Assembly: GCA_030146905.1 (NCBI GenBank)
Contig: JASLAV010000526.1
Span: 1 to 10,478, forward strand
Direction of reading: 5' to 3'
Source: Lentzea sp.
GTDB lineage: Bacteria > Actinomycetota > Actinomycetes > Mycobacteriales > Pseudonocardiaceae
DNA: 10,478 nt
A model generated the notes under the pieces. It saw only the letters and a list, made by a program, of their open reading frames with translations, had not been told where the DNA came from and made no database searches. Shown in pieces: positions 1 to 5,674 of this stretch. The translations under genes were made by a program, and so were the position numbers. How positions within the stretch are numbered: the first letter of the stretch is position 1; every line of letters starts with the position of its first letter.

Positions 1-166
1 CACCGAACCGGACGTGCATCAGGCCGGGTACCCGCACATCGGGATCGGCGTCCCGGTAGTGGTGCACGCCCTGCACCAGCGAAGCGGCGCAGTTCCCGAC
101 CCCGACGACAGCCACCCGGACAGCGCGCTGCTGCTGGCTCAGGAGGGGGAAGACGTTGGCGTGCAA
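1..166 (-). CDS. ino1: Inositol-3-phosphate synthase, N-terminal fragment (runs off left edge)
   Basis: This enzyme (myo-inositol-1-phosphate synthase) converts glucose 6-phosphate to 1D-myo-inositol 3-phosphate using bound NAD, in the cytosol. About 55 codons are visible. The translation reads [18 protein letters not shown], then a stretch ending [10 protein letters not shown]. This is the Rossmann NAD-binding start of the actinobacterial family and closely resembles what I remember of mycobacterial Ino1. The start is uncertain. I chose TTG at 166-164, six bases after the stop of the upstream kinase, because it keeps the whole first beta strand. GTG at 115-113 would begin inside that strand. 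Neither has a clear ribosome-binding site, so translation is probably coupled to the kinase. In this setting it is plausibly a pathway-dedicated copy feeding cyclitol biosynthesis, but a primary role (mycothiol, phosphatidylinositol) cannot be excluded. Confidence 0.88.
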   Translation of the reverse strand, partial: MHANVFPLLSQQQRAVRVAVVGVGNCAASLVQGVHHYRDADPDVRVPGLMHVRFG

Positions 167-171
167 GGAGA

Positions 172-705
172 TCAGCGCAGGGCGAGTGGCCACTCGGCGA
201 GCAGGCGGGACACCACCTGCGGCACGGTCAGGACGCTGTTGTCGAGCCACAGCCCGCTGTCCGCGAGCTCGGCGCGCATGTCGCCGGCCAGGTGCGTCCA
301 CTCGGACAGGACCTGCTTGTCCGGCCTGGCCGCGTCCCTCGCAGCCACGACGGTCCAGGCGGGGGCCAGCACCACGAAGGCGCACGGGATCGGCGCGAGC
401 AACGTGCGGTAGGTATCCAGCCGCATCCGGCTGGACACCACGTAGTCGATCACCGCGCTGAACCCGGACTCCACGAAGGACCTGGCGAGCAGGCACTGGT
501 TGCGGACGTTCAGCTCGATCTGCCGGTCCGCCTCCTCGTGGGGCTCCGGTCGCGGCGGCGTGTTGCCCGACACGACCAGCCGCTGCAGCCGGTCCCCCTC
601 GATGTGCGCGGACCGCGGCAGCGCCTCCGCCAACGCCCGCGCCGTCGTGGACTTGCCCGACCCCGGGACACCGGTGATGAGCCACAGCGGTGGCACATCA
701 CCCAC
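172..705 (-). CDS. P-loop (AAA_33/gluconate-kinase-like) small-molecule kinase
   Basis: A 177-residue P-loop protein. The Walker A motif GVPGSGKST is at residues 12-20. It is followed by a HIEGD segment (Asp38), where small-molecule kinases of this fold hold substrate or metal, and by a hydrophobic strand with VIDYV. There is no helicase, AAA+ oligomerisation or membrane segment. The size and architecture fit cytosolic phosphotransferases of the gluconate kinase, APS kinase and chloramphenicol phosphotransferase type. The open frame extends to 804, but the extra residues lie wholly inside the upstream gene. I chose GTG at 705-703, with a GAAGG ribosome site 8 bases upstream, giving an 8-base overlap with the nucleotidyltransferase. 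Sandwiched between that gene and ino1, it may phosphorylate a cyclitol, sugar or antibiotic intermediate. The substrate cannot be read from the sequence. Confidence 0.8.
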   Translation of the reverse strand: MGDVPPLWLITGVPGSGKSTTARALAEALPRSAHIEGDRLQRLVVSGNTPPRPEPHEEADRQIELNVRNQCLLARSFVESGFSAVIDYVVSSRMRLDTYRTLLAPIPCAFVVLAPAWTVVAARDAARPDKQVLSEWTHLAGDMRAELADSGLWLDNSVLTVPQVVSRLLAEWPLALR

Positions 706-1546
706 GCTTCGCGCCTTCGAGCACGTCGTCGCGCAGCGACCGCAGCTGGTCGAGCACGGACAGCAGGTCCCGCGGTGAGCGGGAGAGGGTGGCGAGCGCG
801 TCACCGACCCGGTCGGCGTACCCCCGCGGTGCCGCGGTGAACCCGGCTGCCATGGCGACCGAGCCCTTCTCGTTGGTGAGGTACTGGCGTTCGGCGGCGA
901 ACACGACCTGCGTCAGGCACGAGACCGTGCGGAAGGCGCACCCCGACACGTAGGCGACGTCACCGCGTTCGGCGGCGGACTTGGCGGTGGACAACGAGAA
1001 GTCGGACTCCCAGCCGAACTTCTCGATCACCGCGGCGCGCAACCGGTCCGGGTACGGGTCGACGCGCGTGCGCAGGTCCGCCAGCACGCCGTCCGGGTCG
1101 TGGAACGGCTTGTTCTGGAACACCTCGCCCGCGTAGATCGTCGTGCTGAACCCGTGCGGGTGGCCGACCTGGTAGAAGATGTCGACCTTGCCGGCGGCGC
1201 AGTCGTCGAGCACCTGACGGGTCTTCGCGACGTCGCGCAGCAGGACGTCCACCTCGGTGTCCGCCATGCGCAGCCACACACCGCCGTTGATCCACGGGCC
1301 CCATTCGCCGTAGCGGCCGAAACCGTCAGGGGCGTGGCGGTCGTCCAGCTCGGTGATGGCGGCGAGCAGGGTGTCGAAGTCGGGGCGCCCGGCGGGGTCG
1401 TAGTACAGGCCGACGTCGATGTCCGAGTTCGGGCTGGCGGTGCCGCGGGCACGTGACCCGCCCAGTGCCAGGCCGGTGACTCCCGAAATCCCTCCGAGGC
1501 CGTCGCGGATCCGCTCAAGAACACGACGCAGGTCGCTGTCGTCCAC
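698..1546 (-). CDS. Nucleotidyltransferase-domain protein (aminoglycoside adenylyltransferase-like fold)
   Basis: A 282-residue protein of the polymerase-beta-like nucleotidyltransferase fold. The signature is GGSRARG (residues 29-35), then SDIDVG with metal-binding Asp42 and Asp44, and a third acidic residue, Asp100, in EVDVLL. The C-terminal half is helical and would form the acceptor-binding domain. Families with this layout transfer AMP to aminoglycosides (KNT/ANT type), though many members have unknown substrates. The open frame continues upstream to 1909, but that part has no domain and runs antisense to the hadA-like gene. I chose GTG at 1546-1544 because GGGAG lies 5 bases upstream. 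It heads the left minus-strand block and overlaps the kinase by 8 bases. Self-resistance or nucleotide activation of a biosynthetic intermediate are both possible. Confidence 0.82.
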   Translation of the reverse strand: MDDSDLRRVLERIRDGLGGISGVTGLALGGSRARGTASPNSDIDVGLYYDPAGRPDFDTLLAAITELDDRHAPDGFGRYGEWGPWINGGVWLRMADTEVDVLLRDVAKTRQVLDDCAAGKVDIFYQVGHPHGFSTTIYAGEVFQNKPFHDPDGVLADLRTRVDPYPDRLRAAVIEKFGWESDFSLSTAKSAAERGDVAYVSGCAFRTVSCLTQVVFAAERQYLTNEKGSVAMAAGFTAAPRGYADRVGDALATLSRSPRDLLSVLDQLRSLRDDVLEGAKRG

Positions 1547-1663
1547 GCACACTCCCGAGTTGCGATCGCGGCCGAGGCTATCCGATCTTGTACTTTCCCG
1601 CTTTCCCCTGCCCCGTGGCGGGTTCCCGCCCCACCGGCGGGCTCGTCGCGCTCTTATCGCGAA
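1547..1663. promoter_or_regulatory. Divergent intergenic region, likely bidirectional promoter
   Basis: This is the only real non-coding stretch in the window: 117 bp between two divergent starts, so promoters for both directions must lie here or be very close. I see no convincing -35/-10 pair. Weak TANNNT matches are TACTTT at 1591-1596 (plus) and TAGCCT at 1580-1575 (minus), neither with a TTGACA-like partner at proper spacing. CTTTCCC occurs twice with 8-base spacing (1593-1599 and 1601-1607). GGCGGG at 1617-1622, CCCGCC at 1625-1630 and GGCGGG at 1636-1641 could form alternative hairpins. A regulator site is plausible but unproven. Confidence 0.5.
1617..1641. repeat. Overlapping inverted repeats upstream of the hadA-like gene
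   Basis: GGCGGG (1617-1622), CCCGCC (1625-1630) and a second GGCGGG (1636-1641) lie in a row. The central CCCGCC can pair with either neighbour, giving two mutually exclusive stems. The left stem has only a 2-base loop, or 5 pairs with a 4-base loop; the right stem has a 5-base loop. The element ends 22 bases before the hadA-like start. Such pairings are common by chance at this GC content, so a regulatory role is only a possibility. Confidence 0.4.
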
Positions 1664-2079
1664 GTGGTGAACCAGCTGATCGGACTCGCGTTGCGGCCCC
1701 TGGCGATGAGGCCTTTCCGCAACGGCGCCGTGCGTTTCGCCGCGGCGGTCGGCGAACGTCGCACCGTGTGCCTGGACCTCTCCGCCGCCCGGCAGGCGGG
1801 ACATCCGGACGTGATGTTGTTGCCCGCGTACCTGTTCGGCGTCGAGCGGCGGTTGCGCGGCAACGAGCTGAGCACCGCGCTGAACGTCCCGCCGGCGTCC
1901 ATCCGGCACTCGGAACAGGAGCTGGTGCCGGTGACGACCTGACGTTCACCGCGTCGATCACCGACTTCCGCGTGAACCCGGCCAACGGCATGATCTCGGT
2001 GGTCCAGAAGAGCTCCGTGCACCGCGGTGACGTGCTCGTGCTCGAGATGAGCCAGACCGTGGCGGTGGTGACCGGATGA
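1664..2079 (+). pseudogene. HadA-like hot-dog subunit (MaoC N-terminal type dehydratase), frameshifted
   Basis: This is the non-catalytic partner subunit of a heterodimeric (3R)-hydroxyacyl-thioester dehydratase. Frame one starts at GTG 1664 and reads LIGLALRPLAMRPFRNGAVRF, matching the typical HadA opening, but stops at TGA 1940-1942 after 92 residues. The missing C-terminal half continues in the -1 frame from about 1930 as GDDLTFTASITDF to QTVAVVTG, ending at 2077-2079 and overlapping the next ATG. The combined length (about 138 residues) is normal for the family. One base is missing modulo 3, around 1919-1930. Compared with M. tuberculosis HadA as I remember it, about seven residues before the GD turn are also absent, so the lesion may be a deletion near 19 bases. 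No good ribosome site is visible; ATG 1706 is an alternative start. A sequencing error remains possible. Confidence 0.68.
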
Positions 2080-2468
2080 GCCCTCTCGCCAGAACCCTGC
2101 TCGGACCTCTCGTGCTGCCCCCGATCTCCGCGGCGGCGCTGGCGGAGTTCTCCGAGGTGTCCGGTGACCGCAACCCGATCCACCTCGACGGGGCCGCGGC
2201 CAGGGCGGCCGGCCTGCCCGGTGTGATCGCGCACGGCATGTTCGTCATGACCCAGATGAACAACCTGCTCACCGCGGAGTTCCCGGCAGCCACCGTGCAC
2301 AGGCTGCGCACGCGTTTCCTGGTCCCGGTGCCGATCGGCACGGTCCTCACCATCTCCGGCCGGCTGACGCCGGGCTCCGGCGCGACGGCGCGCGTGACCC
2401 TGTCCGCGAGCCGCGACGACGGGCTCCTCGCGGCTCGCGGACAGGCCGAGCTCCACCTGTTCAGCTGA
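2076..2468 (+). CDS. MaoC/HadB-type hot-dog dehydratase, catalytic subunit
   Basis: A 130-residue hot-dog protein. The catalytic motif of R-specific hydratases/dehydratases is complete: SGDRNPIHLD with Asp31 and His36, followed by GLPGVIAHGMFVM. M. tuberculosis HadB has the same Asp-x4-His arrangement. The enzyme would remove water from, or add it to, a (3R)-hydroxyacyl or enoyl thioester on CoA or a carrier protein. Its ATG overlaps the stop of the broken HadA-like gene (ATGA), so the pair was evidently co-translated. HadB proteins normally need the HadA partner, so loss of that partner raises doubt about present activity unless another supplies it. No ketosynthase or ketoreductase is in the window. 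Its 3' end carries an 18-bp inverted repeat, and its stop codon overlaps the stop of the convergent gene. Confidence 0.87.
   Translation: MSPLARTLLGPLVLPPISAAALAEFSEVSGDRNPIHLDGAAARAAGLPGVIAHGMFVMTQMNNLLTAEFPAATVHRLRTRFLVPVPIGTVLTISGRLTPGSGATARVTLSASRDDGLLAARGQAELHLFS
2399..2445 (-). terminator. Perfect 18-bp inverted repeat, probable terminator of the long minus-strand operon
   Basis: CCTGTCCGCGAGCCGCGA (2399-2416) is followed by an 11-base loop and its exact reverse complement (2428-2445). For the minus-strand operon this hairpin begins 15 bases after the last stop codon (2461-2463), the right place for a terminator. There is no U-run, which is common for actinobacterial hairpin terminators. 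On the plus strand it lies inside the last codons of the hadB-like gene and encodes TLSASRDDGLLAARGQA, so it is both protein code and a transcriptional signal. The palindrome is perfect, but its terminator function is inferred. Confidence 0.72.
2461..2468. other. Shared palindromic stop codons of convergent genes
   Basis: TCAGCTGA is its own reverse complement and supplies TGA to both convergent genes: the hadB-like gene at 2466-2468 on plus and the condensation protein at 2463-2461 on minus. The two coding regions overlap by exactly these 8 bases, so there is no intergenic space for a separate terminator. Confidence 0.9.
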
Positions 2469-3663
2469 TCGGCGCCCGGTCCGCGGTGAGCGCGCGGACC
2501 CGGTCGGCGACCCGCCCGACCACCTCGCGGGTCGCCGTCTCCGACCACCCCCGCCCGTCCGCGCTGAAGTGGCCGCGCAGGGCGCCCTCGTTGGTCTTGC
2601 GCAACCGGATCCCCAGCTCCTTCACCGATCCGACGTCCTTCGGTCCCGCCGCGGCCACGACCCTGCACCCGACCGGTCCGAAGTGGAGGGTGTCGGGCCG
2701 CCGCTGGGTGACGTACTCGAAGAACGGGATGATCTTCTCGGACATCGCCGGGTTCAGGGCGCGGATGTCGCCTGCCGGGAACCGGGCGTGCGCCGCGCAG
2801 CCCAGCACGGCCTCGCGGACCTCCCGGTGGTCGTCCGTGACGGGCACGACCAGGTAGGACGCGACCATGCACGGGCCGGCCACCCGCTGCCAGCGCGGAC
2901 GGTCGCGCTTGCTGAACATCGTCGTGAACGCGAACGTGTCGCCGCCGTCGACGTGGGCCGCCATGCCGTCGCCGAGTGCGCCCAGCAGCGAGACCAGCGG
3001 TGTGCTCCGCCGGGCGGTGAACGCCCGCTCGGCCCGTGCGAACTCGGCCGCGCCCAGCACCTCCTCGCGGTAGGCGAACGCCGGGCTGACCAGCTCGTCC
3101 GAGATCGCCGCCAGGTCGGCCGCGCCGACCATCCGGCCCCACCAGTCCTCCGCGGCGGCACGCCCGCGGGAGACCTGCTCGGCCTCGGCGACGACGTACT
3201 CGCCGAACTGCGCGACGGGCGGGGGTGCGTCCGGTCCCCCCGTCCCCGCGGCGTAGAGGGCACCGAGGTCGGCGAGCAGGACCCACAGCGTCGCCGGGTC
3301 CGAGACCAGGTGGTGGACGTGCAGCGAGAGGACGTGGGTGGCCTGGCCGGTCCTGGTCACCCTGACCCGCACCGGGTTGTCGAGCGGCACCGGCACGTGC
3401 GTCCACTCGGTGTCGTCGTGGCACTCCAGCGCCGCGCCCGGTGCCGCGCTGACGACCTGGCCGCCGGCGGTCACCTCGGTGCGCAGGACCTCGTGGCGGC
3501 GCACGAGCTCCTCGACGGCCGCGGCGAGGCGGGACACGTCGAGCGGTCCGTTCAGCTCGGCCACCGCGTTCATGGTGAACCAGGGACTGCTCATGAACCC
3601 CGGCATGCGTTCTTCGAGACCGAGTGCGTGCGACTGCCAGAGGGAGAGCGGCCAAACCGTCAT
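2461..3663 (-). CDS. Stand-alone condensation-domain acyltransferase (NRPS C-domain/CAT superfamily)
   Basis: A 400-residue single-domain protein. The start reads VWPLSLWQ, like the first core motif of NRPS condensation domains. Next come RHEVLRTEV (about residues 56-64, second core motif) and the catalytic HHLVSD with His118 as general base and Asp122 structural. The usual Gly after the Asp is Pro123. There is no adenylation or carrier domain attached. Proteins of this kind move an acyl or aminoacyl group from a carrier-protein thioester to an amine or hydroxyl acceptor. The obvious donor is the free-standing carrier protein encoded in the same operon, and the acceptor could be the glycosylated cyclitol. 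ATG 3663 overlaps the stop of the glycosyltransferase (ATGA) with a weak AGGTG site. The longer open frame to 4032 is antisense-like shadow. It is the last gene of the operon. Confidence 0.85.
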   Translation of the reverse strand: MTVWPLSLWQSHALGLEERMPGFMSSPWFTMNAVAELNGPLDVSRLAAAVEELVRRHEVLRTEVTAGGQVVSAAPGAALECHDDTEWTHVPVPLDNPVRVRVTRTGQATHVLSLHVHHLVSDPATLWVLLADLGALYAAGTGGPDAPPPVAQFGEYVVAEAEQVSRGRAAAEDWWGRMVGAADLAAISDELVSPAFAYREEVLGAAEFARAERAFTARRSTPLVSLLGALGDGMAAHVDGGDTFAFTTMFSKRDRPRWQRVAGPCMVASYLVVPVTDDHREVREAVLGCAAHARFPAGDIRALNPAMSEKIIPFFEYVTQRRPDTLHFGPVGCRVVAAAGPKDVGSVKELGIRLRKTNEGALRGHFSADGRGWSETATREVVGRVADRVRALTADRAPIS

Positions 3664-4718
3664 CGGGCACCTGCCATCAGCGTCTGGGAGTAGTCGGGAA
3701 CGTCGGAGCGGGCGGCGAGCAGCGCCTCGTGCGCGCGCCGCAGCACCACCGGGTCGAAACCGGTGTCCTGCCAGGCACCGAACGGCACGCCGAACCCGAG
3801 GTCCTCCCACAGCCGGGCGTTGCGCTGCTCGTGGTCGCCGAACGGGTCCAGCAGCACGACGGGGGTGGCCGACCACAGCGAGTCCAGCAGGGTGCCGCCA
3901 CCGGGTTTGCTCACCACCGCCCGCGCCACCCGGCACAGGTCGAACGAGCCGTGGTGGCCGATACCGCGCCGGTACCGGGGTGCGGTGTGCTGTTCGATCC
4001 GGCAGAACGGCGGATACCCGTCGTCCAGCCACGGGTGCCAGTCCGGGTCCATCAGGTGGTAGCGGACGCCCTCGTCGTCGTGCGACACGTCAGCCGGTTC
4101 GTACGCGACGACGTCCAGCTCGAAACCGCGCGCCCGCAGCTGCGGCACCCGGTCCCGGTACGTGCCCATCCCCCAGCCGCCACCGTGCGCGAGCAGCCGG
4201 TCCTCCCTGTCCTCCCAGCGGACGGGCGGCTGCCTCGTCACCGGGATGCTGCACGGGACCGTTCCGGAGTCGGCGTGCATCAGCCACCTCTGCCGGGCCC
4301 CGACGTCCGGGGCGCCGCGGAACGACGGTGACGCCACGGAGTCCACGTGGCACACGTCGACCAGCGGAGCCTCGTCGCACGTGGACAGATGGCGCTCCAG
4401 CACGGGCAGCCAGAAGCCGGAGAACACGACGAACTGCCGCACCCCGCTGTCGCGCCAGTGCGACAGCAGCGCGGACACCGCCTGCTCGGACGCGACGCCG
4501 ACCGGGTCCGGCCGCACCCGGCTGCCGGCGCGGGCGAGGCGGAAGTCCCGGTGGAACGCCACCTTCATCTCCGCGGTGGTGCGCAGCTTGTGCTCGGGCA
4601 GCAGCCGTTCCAGCACGCTCAGGCCCACCTCGGCGCCCTGCTCCCGCAACCGGTCGGCCAGCAGCAGTCCCGGTACGTGCACGCCCAGTGCCACCCCGGA
4701 GGTCAGGATCTGGATCAC
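3660..4718 (-). CDS. GT-B fold glycosyltransferase (UDP-glycosyltransferase/MurG-like)
   Basis: A 352-residue protein with two Rossmann-like halves. The N-terminus, ILTSGVALGVHVPGLLLADRL, is the acceptor-side glycine-rich loop and first helix of GT-B enzymes. Near residues 268-290 comes SKPGGGTLLDSLWSATPVVLLDPFGDHE, the nucleotide-sugar binding loop (GGGT) and following helix seen in GT1/GT28-type families. An LLAHGGGWGMGTY strand and loop opens the C-terminal half. It would transfer a hexose or aminohexose from a nucleotide sugar in the cytosol. The start is GTG 4718, with GGGAG 4 bases upstream and a GTGA overlap with the phosphotransferase stop. With inositol-phosphate synthase and a MocA dehydrogenase nearby, a cyclitol is a natural acceptor guess, as in MshA of mycothiol synthesis, though this is not recognisably MshA. 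Confidence 0.84.
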   Translation of the reverse strand: MIQILTSGVALGVHVPGLLLADRLREQGAEVGLSVLERLLPEHKLRTTAEMKVAFHRDFRLARAGSRVRPDPVGVASEQAVSALLSHWRDSGVRQFVVFSGFWLPVLERHLSTCDEAPLVDVCHVDSVASPSFRGAPDVGARQRWLMHADSGTVPCSIPVTRQPPVRWEDREDRLLAHGGGWGMGTYRDRVPQLRARGFELDVVAYEPADVSHDDEGVRYHLMDPDWHPWLDDGYPPFCRIEQHTAPRYRRGIGHHGSFDLCRVARAVVSKPGGGTLLDSLWSATPVVLLDPFGDHEQRNARLWEDLGFGVPFGAWQDTGFDPVVLRRAHEALLAARSDVPDYSQTLMAGAR

Positions 4719-5674
4719 AGCGCTCCCAGCTCGGCGCTCAGGTGCTTGCGCACCAGCCTCTTCAGCTCGTCGTGCCCAGGACCGGAGTACTGCCGCGGCG
4801 TACCCTCGACCAGCATGATCAGGTAGAGGTAGCCGCGGTACATCGCGAGCCGCAGCCGGGCACCGCTCGTGAACGGCGCGGCGCCGTACCCGGCCAGGAA
4901 ACCGAGATCCGTCTCGATGTCACCGAACAACGCCGGCGAGACCAGCTCGGCGAGCGGATCGCCCCAGAAAGCCCGCTCGCCGTCGACCAGCCCCGTCACG
5001 CGGCCGTCGTCGACCATGACGTTGCCGTCCCACAGGTCGAAGTGCACGAGCACCGGCCGTTCCACCTCGTCGAGCAGATCGGCGTGCTTCCTCATCAGCT
5101 CGGCGACGCGCTCGGCGGGCACGGGCAGCGCGACCCCGAACCGTGCGGCGTCCGCCAGCACGGCGTCCACCATGGACAGGAAGCCCTCCCTCCACGTGGG
5201 CGCGAGCCCGAGCTGCGGGTAGCCGAAGCCACCGCCGGTCACCTCGTGCAGACCGGCGACGACTTGGCCCAGCTCCGTCCGCAGCGCGGCCAGTGCCGGC
5301 GCGGTGAGCGAGCCGCCGCGGGCAGCCAGGTTGTCCCCTGGGATCTCCGTCATCAGCAGGAAGTCGGACGCCACCGCGGTGCGGGTGAAGTCGGCGTGCA
5401 CGACCTCCGGCACCACCGCGTGCCCTTGAGCGGCGCGGTAGAAGGCGGTCTCGGTCCTCATCAGGTCCCGCTCGTAGGTGAGCCGCGGTGCGTCGGGGCT
5501 CGGCGCCACCTTCAGCACCAGCCCGCCGCCGGAGGTCCTGATCCGGTAGGCGGTGTTGAAGGTGCCCTCGGTCAGCTCCGCCCACCCGGTCACGGTGGCG
5601 GGGTCGATCCCCGACACGGCCAGGACCCTGTGCAGGGCGGGCTCGTCCAGTCGCAGGCGGTGCTCGTTGTTCAT
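4715..5674 (-). CDS. APH-family phosphotransferase (aminoglycoside/fructosamine kinase-like)
   Basis: A 319-residue protein kinase-like phosphotransferase. The catalytic loop HFDLWDGN has His211, Asp213 as base and Asn218 for metal. The metal-binding loop LVDGERAFWGDP has Asp231 in place of the DFG aspartate. The N-lobe has GTFNTAYRI as the nucleotide loop and LVLKVAP as the ATP-binding lysine strand. This is the complete set for APH and fructosamine-3-kinase families, which phosphorylate hydroxyls of sugars and aminoglycosides. The start ATG 5674 has GGGGAG 4 bases upstream and overlaps the oxidoreductase stop (ATGA). Placed next to a glycosyltransferase in a biosynthetic operon, it may give self-resistance by phosphorylating the product. 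It could equally make a phosphorylated intermediate that is later activated. Confidence 0.88.
   Translation of the reverse strand: MNNEHRLRLDEPALHRVLAVSGIDPATVTGWAELTEGTFNTAYRIRTSGGGLVLKVAPSPDAPRLTYERDLMRTETAFYRAAQGHAVVPEVVHADFTRTAVASDFLLMTEIPGDNLAARGGSLTAPALAALRTELGQVVAGLHEVTGGGFGYPQLGLAPTWREGFLSMVDAVLADAARFGVALPVPAERVAELMRKHADLLDEVERPVLVHFDLWDGNVMVDDGRVTGLVDGERAFWGDPLAELVSPALFGDIETDLGFLAGYGAAPFTSGARLRLAMYRGYLYLIMLVEGTPRQYSGPGHDELKRLVRKHLSAELGAL

Noticed and set aside
1547..1909. N-terminal extension of the nucleotidyltransferase by about 120 codons
   Set aside because: The extra part has no domain sense and overlaps the hadA-like gene. The GTG at 1546 has a good GGGAG site, and the fold begins shortly after it.
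1588..2079. A separate 163-codon plus-strand gene start upstream of the hadA-like region
   Set aside because: Only its last 50 or so codons are protein-like and they complete the HadA-like fold. The earlier part is a shadow of the correct frame and of the intergenic region.
1958..3670. A 570-codon minus-strand open frame across the hadB-like and condensation genes
   Set aside because: It is out of frame with the condensation protein, is Arg/Gly-rich, has no domain, and crosses real genes on both strands.
3664..4032. N-terminal extension of the condensation protein
   Set aside because: The extension is an Arg/Pro-rich shadow of the glycosyltransferase gene. The ATG at 3663 overlaps the preceding stop and immediately gives the VWPLSLWQ core motif.
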